From an uncultured Alphaproteobacteria bacterium (GTDB taxonomy: Bacteria; Pseudomonadota; Alphaproteobacteria; HIMB59; GCA-002718135): a stretch of DNA of 64,000 bases. The stretch covers positions 1 through 64,000 of the forward strand of contig CACMQB010000006.1 of NCBI GenBank assembly GCA_902615745.1, in the 5' to 3' direction. Below are positions 34,389-43,650 of the stretch, piece by piece. Numbering within the stretch: position 1 is the first letter of the stretch; each line of letters begins with the position of its first letter. The position numbers and the translations under genes are program-made. The notes beneath the pieces are model-generated. The model was not told the DNA's origin, ran no database searches, and worked only from the letters and a program-made list of their open reading frames with translations.

Positions 34389-34853
34389 ATGCACATCTTT
34401 GAAGAAAATATCAAGAAATTAGATTTAAAAATTCCAGATATGCCAACACCAATTGCAAATTACGTACCCTTTAAGGTTGCAGATAATACCGTTTATGTAT
34501 CTGGTCAAGGGCCCGTTATCGATGGTAAAATTCTTTATAGTGGAAAAGTTGGTGTAGATATTTCTGAAGAAGAAGGAATAAAAGCTGCTGAAACTTGTTG
34601 CATTAATATTATTGCAGCTCTTAAAACATCGATAGATGGTGATTGGGACAGACTAGATTCTTTTTTAAAACTTGGAGGTTTTGTAAATTGCAATGATAAC
34701 TTTACCGATCAACCAAAAATCATAAATGGAGCATCAGATTTATTAGTGAACATTTTTGGTGACAAAGGAAGACACTCAAGATTTGCAGTTGGTTCAAATG
34801 CGCTTCCTCTAAATATTTCTGTTGAAATAGACGCCATCATTAAAATCAAATAA
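34389..34853 (+). CDS. RidA-family protein (YjgF/Rid subfamily)
   Basis: About 154 residues from ATG 34389; earlier in-frame starts have no support. It shows the Rid fold: LKIPDMPTPIANYVPFKVAD, VYVSGQGPVIDGKILYSGKV, and GRHSRFAVGSNALPLNISVEIDAI. The last contains the Arg-x-x-V-G-x-x-x-L-P pattern of the longer Rid subfamilies rather than of archetypal RidA. RidA itself hydrolyses reactive enamines and imines; deaminase activity of this subfamily is not assured. It is followed 10 bp later by a GNAT-type gene. Confidence 0.88.
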   Translation: MHIFEENIKKLDLKIPDMPTPIANYVPFKVADNTVYVSGQGPVIDGKILYSGKVGVDISEEEGIKAAETCCINIIAALKTSIDGDWDRLDSFLKLGGFVNCNDNFTDQPKIINGASDLLVNIFGDKGRHSRFAVGSNALPLNISVEIDAIIKIK

Positions 34854-34863
34854 TAAATTTAAT

Positions 34864-35997
34864 ATGAGTAAATATTTTTTTTGCTCTTCTCTTAATGATA
34901 TTAAAAAATCAGACTGGAATGAATGTGTTGGAAATGATCATCCATTCTTGCAATATGAATTTCTTCACGCATTAGAAGAAAGTAAAAGCGCAAATACCAA
35001 GACAGGTTGGCAACCATATCATTATATTGAACAAGAAAATGATAAAATTATCTCATTATGTCCTCTTTATATAAAGAACCATTCTTTTGGAGAATATATC
35101 TTTGATCATTCTTGGGCTGATGCTTATCATCGATATGGAATAAATTATTATCCAAAACTTCAATCTGCAATTCCCTTTACACCCGTTACTGGTGATAGAA
35201 TTATTTTAAATAAGTCAGTTAAAGATAAAAAGAAAAAACAAGTTCAAGTAATTAAGAATATTATAGAAGAAGCTAAAAAAATAAATGTTTCTTCCCTGCA
35301 TTTTAATTTTGTTAATGATGCTTCTAATTGGAATGATGTTGAGAATATAATGATTAGATCAGGGATACAGTTTCATTGGCATAATAATGAATATAAAAAA
35401 TTTGATGATTTTTTAAATGATTTATCTTCCAGAAAAAGAAAAATTATTAGACGAGAAAGACAATGTATTGAAAATAATAATTTAACTGTAAAATTACTTA
35501 ATGGAGATGATATTAAAGAAGAGCATATAAATTTTTTTTACGATTGTTATTTAGATACTACAGGAAGAAAATGGGGCTCTACTTATTTAACTAAAGAATT
35601 TTTCTTTGAAATATTTCATAATTTTAGAAACAAAATATTACTTATAATGGCTTATCAAGAAGATAAAATGGTTGCCTCTGCAATCAATTTTCTAAGTAAA
35701 ACTCATTTGTATGGACGATTATGGGGCTCAAAATATGAAGTGCCATTTTTACATTTTGAACTTTGTTATTATCAAGCAATTGAATATGCAATTCAAAATA
35801 AGATTCAAATTGTAGAAGCAGGCGCTCAAGGTGAACATAAATTGCAAAGAGGTTATGCTCCTACAAAAACTTGGAGTGCTCATTGGATAAAAGATCAAGA
35901 GTTTAGCAAAGCTATTCAAAATTTTCTTGATAATGAAAGTCAGCTTATTGATAATCAAAAAGAAAAATTAGAAGATTATCTTCCTTTCAAAAATTAG
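34864..35997 (+). CDS. GNAT/FemAB-like N-acyltransferase (DUF482 type)
   Basis: 377 residues. Features of the peptidogalycan-biosynthesis/GNAT family are HPFLQYEFLHALEES near the N-terminus, FDHSWADAYHRYGINYYPK, FHWHNNEYKKFDDFLNDLSSRKRKIIRRER, and LYGRLWGSKYEVPFLHFELCYYQAIEYAI with VEAGAQGEHKLQRGYAP at the end. The fold is two GNAT domains; the substrate is unknown, and members of this group are annotated as N-acetyltransferases. It is soluble. Its stop overlaps that of clpA by 4 bp, tail-to-tail. Confidence 0.85.
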   Translation: MSKYFFCSSLNDIKKSDWNECVGNDHPFLQYEFLHALEESKSANTKTGWQPYHYIEQENDKIISLCPLYIKNHSFGEYIFDHSWADAYHRYGINYYPKLQSAIPFTPVTGDRIILNKSVKDKKKKQVQVIKNIIEEAKKINVSSLHFNFVNDASNWNDVENIMIRSGIQFHWHNNEYKKFDDFLNDLSSRKRKIIRRERQCIENNNLTVKLLNGDDIKEEHINFFYDCYLDTTGRKWGSTYLTKEFFFEIFHNFRNKILLIMAYQEDKMVASAINFLSKTHLYGRLWGSKYEVPFLHFELCYYQAIEYAIQNKIQIVEAGAQGEHKLQRGYAPTKTWSAHWIKDQEFSKAIQNFLDNESQLIDNQKEKLEDYLPFKN

Positions 35998-38267
35998 GCT
36001 AATTCTTTTTTTACTTCTTGTTTATTAGAAAATTCAAAGTTAATTTTTTTATCTTTACATGTAATTTCAACATGACCACCTTTAGCAAGTTTACCAAATA
36101 TAAGTTCTTCAGCCATCGGTTTTTTAACTTTTTCTTGTATTACTCTACCTAATTCTCTAGCACCATAAACTTCATCATAACCTTCTTCAGCTAAAAACTC
36201 TTTTGCCTCTTTATTAATCGATAATGAAACACCTTTATCTTCGAGTTGTGCTTCAATTTCTATAATAAATTTATCTACTATCGAAAGAACGATATTTTTA
36301 GATAAATGGTTAAAATGAATAATTGAGTCGATACGATTTCTAAATTCTGGTGAAAAAATTCTATTTATTGCATCACTACTATCATCGTTAGATCTTTTTG
36401 CATTAAAACCAATTTTGTTTTTAGATACATCAATTGCACCAGCGTTAGTTGTCATAATTAATATAACGTTTCTGAAATCTATGGTCTTACCATTGTGATC
36501 GGTTAGTTTTCCATAATCCATAACTTGTAAAAGAATATTGAATAAATCATAGTGGGCTTTTTCAATCTCATCCAATAACAATACACAATGAGGATTTTGA
36601 TCAACTCCATCAGTTAATAACCCGCCTTGGTCAAAACCTACATAGCCAGGAGGAGCTCCAATAAGTCTGCTCACAGTATGACGTTCCATATATTCTGACA
36701 TATCAAATCTAAGTAGTTTAATACCAAGTGTATTACTTAACTGTTTAGCTACCTCAGTCTTCCCTACCCCTGTAGGCCCAGAAAATAGATATGAACCAAT
36801 TGGCTTTCCATCTTCTCTTAGTCCTGCTCTTGCTAACTTAATGGAAGATGATAATTCTTCGATTGCTTTGTCTTGACCAAAGACAAAATTTTTCAAATCT
36901 CTCTCTAAATTTTTTAAACTGTTCTTATCGCTTTGATTAACAGATTTTGTTGGAATTCTTGCCATTAAAGCAACTACTGCTTCAATATCTTTAGAAAGAA
37001 TAATTTTTTTTCTCTTTTCTTCTGGTAATAAATATTGAGATGCTCCTGCTTCATCGATAACATCAATAGCTTTATCAGGAAGCTTTCTATCACCTATATA
37101 TTTATTTGATAACTCAACCGCGCTAATAATTGCTTCTGGTGAATATTTAATATTATGATGTTCTTCATAGTAAGTTTTTAAACCTTCAAGAATTTTGATT
37201 GTCTCATCTTTTGATGGTTCTTTAACGTCAATTTTTTGGAATCTTCTTACCAAAGCTCTATCTTTTTCAAAATAGTTTTTAAACTCCTTATAAGTAGTTG
37301 ATCCAATGCATTTAAGAGTACCATTGCCCAGAGAAGGTTTTAATAAGTTACTGGCATCCATTGAGCCTCCACTGGTTGCGCCTGCACCAATAACAGTATG
37401 GATTTCATCTATAAATAAAACAGCTTTGTCTTTTTTTTGTAACTCTTTAAGAACTGCTTTCAATCTCTCTTCAAAATCACCTCTGTATCTTGTACCTGCA
37501 AGTAGAGCGCCCATATCAAGTGAATATATAATTGCGTCCTCCATAATTTTAGGTACTTTTTTTTCTGTAATTCTTTTTGCCAATCCTTCAGCAATTGCTG
37601 TTTTCCCAACACCAGGGTCGCCAACAAATAAAGGATTATTTTTTTGTCTTCTACATAAAATTTGAATTGTTCTATCTAGTTCTTTGCTTCTTCCAATTAG
37701 CTTGTCAATTTTACCATCTTTTGATTTTTCATTTAAGTTAATACAAAACTGACCTAAAGCACTTTTCGGTTTTTGTTGTTCATTATTGTCATTTGTTTGA
37801 CTATCTACAAATTCTTCATTTTCAAAACTTTCATTACTTTTAGAAATACCATGTGAAATATATTGCACAGCATCTAATCTGCTCATATTTTGTTGATGAA
37901 GAAAATATACTGCATGGCTTTCTTTCTCAGAAAATAAAGCTACAATCATGTTAGCTCCTGTAACACTCTCTCTCCCACTTGATTGCACGTGAATAGCAGC
38001 TCTTTGTAAAACTCTTTGAAAACCATTTGTTAATTTTGGCTCTCCAGTAAAGTTCTCTTTAAGATTTTCTAAATCATTAATAATAAATTTCTCAACACTT
38101 TCTTTTAAATTTGAAATATCTACAGCGCACGCTTTAAGAACACTAATTGCATCTTGGTCTTCCAAAAGAGAATATAATAAATGCTCTAGAGTTACATACT
38201 CATGCTTATAAGTAGTCGCTAGTTGATATGCTTCTCTTAATGTTTTTTCTAAATTTTGTGACAGCAT
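35994..38267 (-). CDS. clpA: ATP-dependent Clp protease ATP-binding subunit ClpA
   Basis: 757 residues from ATG 38267, which overlaps the clpS stop (TAATG) and yields the usual [14 protein letters not shown] start; an ATG at 38288 would add seven residues. Domain order: double Clp-N repeat (1-150), AAA module 1 with Walker A GDPGVGKTA and Walker B LFIDEIHT, short linker, AAA module 2 with GPTGVGKTE and LLLDEIEKAH, then the C-terminal helical subdomain. It lacks the long ClpB middle coiled coil, and a C-terminal IGF-like loop (NKIGFNAKR) for ClpP docking is present. It unfolds substrates for ClpP. ClpS is encoded just upstream. Confidence 0.97.
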   Translation of the reverse strand: MLSQNLEKTLREAYQLATTYKHEYVTLEHLLYSLLEDQDAISVLKACAVDISNLKESVEKFIINDLENLKENFTGEPKLTNGFQRVLQRAAIHVQSSGRESVTGANMIVALFSEKESHAVYFLHQQNMSRLDAVQYISHGISKSNESFENEEFVDSQTNDNNEQQKPKSALGQFCINLNEKSKDGKIDKLIGRSKELDRTIQILCRRQKNNPLFVGDPGVGKTAIAEGLAKRITEKKVPKIMEDAIIYSLDMGALLAGTRYRGDFEERLKAVLKELQKKDKAVLFIDEIHTVIGAGATSGGSMDASNLLKPSLGNGTLKCIGSTTYKEFKNYFEKDRALVRRFQKIDVKEPSKDETIKILEGLKTYYEEHHNIKYSPEAIISAVELSNKYIGDRKLPDKAIDVIDEAGASQYLLPEEKRKKIILSKDIEAVVALMARIPTKSVNQSDKNSLKNLERDLKNFVFGQDKAIEELSSSIKLARAGLREDGKPIGSYLFSGPTGVGKTEVAKQLSNTLGIKLLRFDMSEYMERHTVSRLIGAPPGYVGFDQGGLLTDGVDQNPHCVLLLDEIEKAHYDLFNILLQVMDYGKLTDHNGKTIDFRNVILIMTTNAGAIDVSKNKIGFNAKRSNDDSSDAINRIFSPEFRNRIDSIIHFNHLSKNIVLSIVDKFIIEIEAQLEDKGVSLSINKEAKEFLAEEGYDEVYGARELGRVIQEKVKKPMAEELIFGKLAKGGHVEITCKDKKINFEFSNKQEVKKELA

Positions 38268-38602
38268 TAACTTTTTTCCATTGTGCATTGTAAAGGATGT
38301 TCATTTTTTTTTGCCATATCCATTACTGATTTACATTTAGACTCAGCCACTTCATAAGTAAAAGTTCCACAAACACCAATACCATTTTTGTGAACATGTA
38401 GCATGATTTGTGTAGCCTCCTCTTGTTTTTTATTAAATATTTTTTCTAATACCATAACAACAAACTCCATGGGGGTATAGTCATCATTTAAAAGTAGAAC
38501 ATTATACATAGATGGTTTTTTAGTCTTAGGCTTTGTATCTAATAAAAGGCCTCTTTGAAAATCGTCCTTATTATTGTTATTATTTTGATCTTCATTTGCC
38601 AT
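38267..38602 (-). CDS. clpS: ATP-dependent Clp protease adaptor ClpS
   Basis: 111 residues. The core reads [20 protein letters not shown] with the N-degron pocket residues (Asn, Asp, Thr-Pro-Met-Glu-Phe), then [21 protein letters not shown]. The N-terminal tail of about 30 residues is rich in Asn, Asp and Lys ([14 protein letters not shown]), as expected of the disordered ClpA-engaging tail. ClpS hands N-end-rule substrates to ClpAP. It is coupled to clpA by a one-base overlap. Confidence 0.96.
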   Translation of the reverse strand: MANEDQNNNNNKDDFQRGLLLDTKPKTKKPSMYNVLLLNDDYTPMEFVVMVLEKIFNKKQEEATQIMLHVHKNGIGVCGTFTYEVAESKCKSVMDMAKKNEHPLQCTMEKS

Positions 38603-38685
38603 ATTTCTTAAATAATATGTTTTAGAATATTTTAAAGTATTTTTCTGTTTGAAAGCATCGAAAATCTTATGTTAATCAAGAAAAA

Positions 38686-39798
38686 ATGAAAAAAAATTTA
38701 TTATTAATCATAATTTTAAATAGCTTTTTAATATTAGGTTTTTCATCAAATCTTTTTGCTAAAAAAGCAGCAATCGTTATTGATTTTGACACAGAAGAAG
38801 TACTATTCGAAGTTAACGCCGATACAAGAAATTATCCAGCATCCTTAACAAAAATAATGACTCTATACATAGTGTTTGATTATATCAATAAAGGAAAGCT
38901 TAGTTATGATAGTCAATTAAGTGTATCAAATATTGCCGCTTCAAGATCACCAAGCAAACTTTATTTAGAAGCAGGATCAAGTATCAAAGTTAGAGATGCA
39001 ATTAATGCTCTTATAATTAAATCAGCAAATGATGTAGCAACAGTAGTTTCTGAAAATATATCTGGCAGTGAAAAAGAATTTGCTAAACTTATGACAAGCT
39101 ATGCAAAAAATTTAGGTATGAATAATACAACATTTAAAAATGCGTCAGGTCTGCCCAATAGAGCGCAATTAACAACTGCAAGAGATATAGCAAAACTTTC
39201 GCATGCACTAATTTCAAATTTTCCAGAAGAGTATAAATTGTTTAGTAAAACAAAATTTACGTATAAGGGTAAGACTTACAAAACGCATAATAAATTAATG
39301 TTAAGCTACGAAGGTGCTGATGGAATTAAAACTGGATATATCAAAGCATCTGGTTTTCAGTTAGCTTTTTCAGCTGTTAGAGATGATAAGAGATTAATAG
39401 GAATTATTTTTGGGGGTGATACGGGTAGTCAACGGAACAAATCTTTAAAAATAATAATGGATAAAGAATTTGCTGAATTAAACATTAAGACAAGAGGTAG
39501 TAATAAAAAAATAGTTAAAAAAGATGATACTTCAAACAAAAAAATTGAAAAGAAAAAAAATGCTTATTCCATTGTTGTTGGTACATTTAAATATAGAAAT
39601 AATGCAGAAAAACAAATCAAATTAATTAAAAGTAAATATCCAGTTTCTACTAAAGGTAAAATTTCAAATGTTGTGCTGATAAAAGTGAGCGGTAAACAAC
39701 TTTATGAGTCTAGGTTTGAAAATTTTTCTAGAAAAGAAGCGTATACAGCCTGTAAAAGACTAAAAAAATATAATCGTGATTGTTTTGTTAGATTGTAA
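38686..39798 (+). CDS. dacA: D-alanyl-D-alanine carboxypeptidase with SPOR domain
   Basis: 370 residues. A signal peptide (MKKNLLLIIILNSFLILGFS ... LFA) is followed by a penicillin-binding S11 domain with Ser53-x-x-Lys56 in YPASLTKIMT, Ser113-Ala-Asn115 in KSANDVA and the GIKTGYIKASG triad near 217. After a Lys/Ser-rich linker (about 270-290) comes a C-terminal SPOR domain (about 293-370, YSIVVGTFKYRNNAEKQI) that binds denuded peptidoglycan at septa. The enzyme trims pentapeptide stems. The SPOR fusion is typical of alphaproteobacteria. It converges on the phosphomannomutase gene with an 11-bp overlap. Confidence 0.93.
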   Translation: MKKNLLLIIILNSFLILGFSSNLFAKKAAIVIDFDTEEVLFEVNADTRNYPASLTKIMTLYIVFDYINKGKLSYDSQLSVSNIAASRSPSKLYLEAGSSIKVRDAINALIIKSANDVATVVSENISGSEKEFAKLMTSYAKNLGMNNTTFKNASGLPNRAQLTTARDIAKLSHALISNFPEEYKLFSKTKFTYKGKTYKTHNKLMLSYEGADGIKTGYIKASGFQLAFSAVRDDKRLIGIIFGGDTGSQRNKSLKIIMDKEFAELNIKTRGSNKKIVKKDDTSNKKIEKKKNAYSIVVGTFKYRNNAEKQIKLIKSKYPVSTKGKISNVVLIKVSGKQLYESRFENFSRKEAYTACKRLKKYNRDCFVRL

Positions 39799-41203
39799 AC
39801 TTATAATTTACACCACTTAGAGATAACTGATTTTCGATAATTGCTATCAAAGACTTAAGGCCTTCTTTAGAAGTAGACTCTGCTCTACAAGTTAGTTGGT
39901 TTTGGGTATTACTAGCTCTCATTAGAAACCATCCATTATCATTTTCAACTCTTATACCGTCAATATCTATTATTTTACCTTCTGTATTTTTTATTCTTTC
40001 TTTTATTTCTTTAATAATTAAAAATTTTTTTGTTTCATCTACATCAAACCTTGTTTCAGGAGTTGAATAAGTTTTTGGATATATATTAATTAACTCATTT
40101 AAGGATTTTTCTTGATTACATAATATTCTTAATAAACGTAAAGCAACATACATTGCATCATCGTAACCATAAAAATCATCTGCATAACATACATGACCAC
40201 TCATTTCTCCTGATAAAGGTGATTTTAATTCTTTCATTTTTTCTTTTATTGGAGAGTGACCAGTTTTAGACATAATAGGATCGCAATTAAGTTTTTTTGC
40301 TTCATCAAAAAAAACTTTACTGCATTTAACATCCATAATTATTTTTGGGTTATCGTATAAGTTAGCAATTTCAGTACATAGTAATAACATGTACTGATCC
40401 GCCCAAACTAAATTGCCTAAGTTATCTACAACACCTAAACGATCTCCATCTCCATCAAAAGCCAGACCTATGTCACATTTGTTATCTTTGACTGACTTTA
40501 TTAATTGCTCCATATTTTTTGGCACTGTTGGGTCTGGATGATGGTTTGGAAAATTTCCATCAACTTCTTCATTAATTAATATATTTTCAGAATTATTTAA
40601 ATTGTTTGTAACTTCCTTAATGACAGCTCCCATCGCACCATTACCAATATCCCAAGCAATTTTTATTTTTTTATTGAGATTAATATTTTGTAATAATCTT
40701 TCGGTATAATCTTTTTTAATATCTTGATTAATGATCTCACCTTCGATTAATTTTAAATCATTTTGATCAATTAACTTTTGAAGGCTTTGAATGTCTTCGG
40801 CATAAAAAGAATGCTTATTTAAAACCATTTTAAAGCCATTATATTCTGAAGGATTATGAGAGCCTGTTACCATTATAGCTGCATCTACATTAAGATGGTA
40901 ATGAGCAAAGTAAGTCATAGGTGTAGGCCCCATACCAATATTAATTACCTTAGCACCTGAATCTTTTAAACCTTCACATAGTGCTTTATGTAAATCTGGT
41001 GATGTTAATCTTCCATCGTAACCAGTAGCAATTATATTAGATCTTAATCGATTAATTACCGTGTAGGCAAATGTTTTTCCAATAGTATATGCAGTGTTTT
41101 GATTAATATTATTACCAACCACACCTCGGATATCATACTCTCTTAAAACCTCTTTATCGAAATTCTCAATTTCCAATTTATTTACCTGTTCCATAGTATT
41201 CAT
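39788..41203 (-). CDS. Phosphomannomutase/phosphoglucomutase
   Basis: 471 residues, alpha-D-phosphohexomutase fold. The phosphoserine loop is VTGSHNPSEYNG with Ser115, the metal loop is FDGDGDRLG (about 250), the sugar-recognition loop is GEMSGHVCY and the phosphate-binding loop is RASNTQNQLTCRAES near the C-terminus. The GEMSGH form fits a dual-specificity PMM/PGM such as AlgC. It supplies mannose-1-P or glucose-1-P for nucleotide sugars and pairs with ugd, whose 3' end it overlaps by 26 bp. Confidence 0.93.
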   Translation of the reverse strand: MNTMEQVNKLEIENFDKEVLREYDIRGVVGNNINQNTAYTIGKTFAYTVINRLRSNIIATGYDGRLTSPDLHKALCEGLKDSGAKVINIGMGPTPMTYFAHYHLNVDAAIMVTGSHNPSEYNGFKMVLNKHSFYAEDIQSLQKLIDQNDLKLIEGEIINQDIKKDYTERLLQNINLNKKIKIAWDIGNGAMGAVIKEVTNNLNNSENILINEEVDGNFPNHHPDPTVPKNMEQLIKSVKDNKCDIGLAFDGDGDRLGVVDNLGNLVWADQYMLLLCTEIANLYDNPKIIMDVKCSKVFFDEAKKLNCDPIMSKTGHSPIKEKMKELKSPLSGEMSGHVCYADDFYGYDDAMYVALRLLRILCNQEKSLNELINIYPKTYSTPETRFDVDETKKFLIIKEIKERIKNTEGKIIDIDGIRVENDNGWFLMRASNTQNQLTCRAESTSKEGLKSLIAIIENQLSLSGVNYKFTI

Positions 41204-42476
41204 AGCCCATTTCTTTTAAATCTTTTGGAATATAAATGTTTCTTAAATCGAAAATTATTTTGTCTTTTAATAATTTAGATATCTTCTCAAAATTTAATGC
41301 TCTGAATTCGTTCCACTCTGTTCCAATAATAATTGCAGATGAGCCTTCACAAGCTTCATAAGCAGAATTAAAAAAAACAAGTTTAGAATTTACTTTTTTA
41401 GCATTATTCATTGCCTCAGGATCATAACATTGTATTTTAAATCCTTGTTCAAAAAGTGATGATGCAATTTTCATCGATGTAGAATCTCTTACATCGTCTG
41501 TATTAGGTTTAAAACTTAAACCTAGCAAAGTGATTGTAGAATTATTTTTTATTTTTGAACTAATTTTGTTAGTAATTTTAATTATACGATCTTGATTAGA
41601 TTTGTTCACTGCATTAATTATGGATAAATCAATATTTTTCTTTTTTGCTGTAGAAGCGAATGCTTTTACATCTTTTGGAAAACATGAACCACCAAATCCA
41701 GGTCCAGCATTTAAAAATTTAGAGCCAATACGTTTATCTATACCCATCGCATGCGCTACTTGCTGAACATCAGCTCCTACTACTTCACATAAATCAGCAA
41801 CCTCATTAATAAATGCAATTTTAGTTGCTAGAAAACTATTGGATGCATATTTAATTATTTCTGAAGTTTCTATTGATGTAGCCACAATTGGTGTTTCTTT
41901 AAGAAATAAAGGTCTATAAAGTTCTCTCATTATATTTTCAGATTTTTTATTATCTGTTCCTATTACAACTCTATCTGGTCTAATAAAATCATCAATAGCA
42001 GATCCTTCTCGTAAAAATTCTGGATTAGAAACTACATCAAAAAGTTTTTGATTAACTTTATTTGATATAATTTTTTTTACTTCACTTGTCGTTCCAACTG
42101 GTACGGTGGATTTAGTTACAACTAAACAATATTTTTTTATACTTTCTGAAATTTCATCCGCAACTTGCCATACAAAACTTAAATCAGCTTCATCTTCTAA
42201 CCTCCTTGTAGGAGTTCCAACAGTTATAAAAAAAATATCTGTATTTTCTGAATTATTCTTTATGCTTGAAGCAAAAGATAATAGTTTTGTTTTATTAATA
42301 TGCTTATCTAAAAGCTTATCCATTCCAGGTTCAAAAAATGGACACGTACCTGATTTGAGTTTTTCAAGACGCTCCGTATCTTTATCGATACATTTTACAG
42401 AATATCCAAATTCAGCAAAGCAAACTCCCGTCACCAAACCAACGTAACCGGTACCAACGATTGTAAGATTCATCAT
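41178..42476 (-). CDS. ugd: UDP-glucose 6-dehydrogenase
   Basis: 432 residues. The N-terminal NAD domain has IVGTGYVGLVTGVCFAEFGY, the middle has VGTPTRR and VTKSTVPVGT, and the catalytic cysteine is in GPGFGGSCFPKDVKAF (about 265). The C-terminal UDP-binding domain has LLGLSFKPNTDDVRDSTSM. The enzyme oxidises UDP-glucose to UDP-glucuronate for surface polysaccharides. It starts ATG-ATG (42476/42473). Together with the phosphomannomutase gene it forms a small nucleotide-sugar operon, divergent from a desaturase gene. Confidence 0.96.
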   Translation of the reverse strand: MMNLTIVGTGYVGLVTGVCFAEFGYSVKCIDKDTERLEKLKSGTCPFFEPGMDKLLDKHINKTKLLSFASSIKNNSENTDIFFITVGTPTRRLEDEADLSFVWQVADEISESIKKYCLVVTKSTVPVGTTSEVKKIISNKVNQKLFDVVSNPEFLREGSAIDDFIRPDRVVIGTDNKKSENIMRELYRPLFLKETPIVATSIETSEIIKYASNSFLATKIAFINEVADLCEVVGADVQQVAHAMGIDKRIGSKFLNAGPGFGGSCFPKDVKAFASTAKKKNIDLSIINAVNKSNQDRIIKITNKISSKIKNNSTITLLGLSFKPNTDDVRDSTSMKIASSLFEQGFKIQCYDPEAMNNAKKVNSKLVFFNSAYEACEGSSAIIIGTEWNEFRALNFEKISKLLKDKIIFDLRNIYIPKDLKEMGYEYYGTGK

Positions 42477-42593
42477 ATTGCAGAATTTATTAAAATTTCT
42501 GTCTCAATAACCTAAATATTTATCATTTGTTATAAAATAAATACGAGATTTTTACTGGAAAAAACGTAAATATTTATTATTTATATAGTAATT

Positions 42594-43604
42594 ATGACAG
42601 AAACTAAAAAGATTCAAACAGGAATAAATAACATTTCCGAGGAATGGTTTAGAGCTAACATAGATAGAAAAACACTAAAAAAACTTTCTAAAAGATCAGA
42701 TTTTGAAGGTTGGAAACATATAATTATTTATGCAATATCTTTAACCACTCTATGTGCGTTATCAGTATATGCATGGGAAACTTTATGGTTCCTTCCTGCA
42801 TATCTTGCTTATTGCACTCTTTGGGGTGGAGCTGATGCTATATGGCATGAGTGTGGTCATGGAACCGCTTTCAAAAATAGAAAGTTAAATAAATTTTTCT
42901 ATAACATTGCTAGTTTTATGAATAATTTTGAACCTGTTAGATGGAAGTGGAGTCACTCTCTTCATCATAGCTATACTGCCTCAGTTGATCCTCATGACTA
43001 CGAAGTTGATGGTAGTATTTTTGCTAAACATACATTTTTAAGTTTTATTTTAAATTTTATTCCTGGAATTGGTTTTTTTACAATTTATAAATCTCTTTAT
43101 GTAGAAATTATAAAACATGCTTTAGGTATTAAAACTGATGTAATGAAAGATTGCATACCAGAAGATAAAATAAAAGATTGTATTAATAGTTCTAGAACTT
43201 TTGTCTTACTATGGATATTAATAATAGCTGCCTCAATTTACTTTTCTACCTTTCTTCCAATATTTTTATTTTTAATTCCAAAGTTCTTTGGCATTAATGG
43301 TATCTGGGGCGTAACACAACACATGGGTCTAAAAGAAAATGCCAAGGATCACCGACTATCAACAAGATCAGTTAGGCTTAATCCGATTTTTAGTTTTATT
43401 TATTGGAAGATGGAATACCATATTGAACATCATATGTTTCCTATGATACCTTCATACAATCTTCCTAAATTATATGATGTTATAAAAGATCAAATGCCAG
43501 AACCACAAACTTTATATCAAGCTTATAGAGAAATTATTCCAGCAGTTATAAAAAAATCTAAAAATCCCGACTATTTTATTGCAGTTCAAGTTCCAAATAA
43601 CTAA
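42594..43604 (+). CDS. Membrane fatty acid desaturase family protein, paralogue 1
   Basis: 336 residues with membrane spans and the three histidine boxes of the FADS-like di-iron family: HECGH (85-89), HSLHH (121-125) and HIEHH (about 279-283, in MEYHIEHHMFP). Members insert double bonds into lipid acyl chains or hydroxylate related substrates at the membrane. The C-terminal QAYREIIPAVIKKSKNPDYF is shared with the paralogue at 49846. It stands 46 bp before an aldehyde dehydrogenase gene; the acyl or other substrate is not identifiable. Confidence 0.85.
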   Translation: MTETKKIQTGINNISEEWFRANIDRKTLKKLSKRSDFEGWKHIIIYAISLTTLCALSVYAWETLWFLPAYLAYCTLWGGADAIWHECGHGTAFKNRKLNKFFYNIASFMNNFEPVRWKWSHSLHHSYTASVDPHDYEVDGSIFAKHTFLSFILNFIPGIGFFTIYKSLYVEIIKHALGIKTDVMKDCIPEDKIKDCINSSRTFVLLWILIIAASIYFSTFLPIFLFLIPKFFGINGIWGVTQHMGLKENAKDHRLSTRSVRLNPIFSFIYWKMEYHIEHHMFPMIPSYNLPKLYDVIKDQMPEPQTLYQAYREIIPAVIKKSKNPDYFIAVQVPNN

Positions 43605-43650
43605 ACTGTTCTTGACACATCTTCAGCTTTAGTTTTATCTATATATTTAT

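Noticed and set aside
37306-37665. Plus-strand open frame opposite clpA
   Set aside because: Antisense to the first AAA module of ClpA; no domain or start signal.
42106-42447. Plus-strand open frame opposite ugd
   Set aside because: Shadow of the conserved ugd coding sequence; no independent support.
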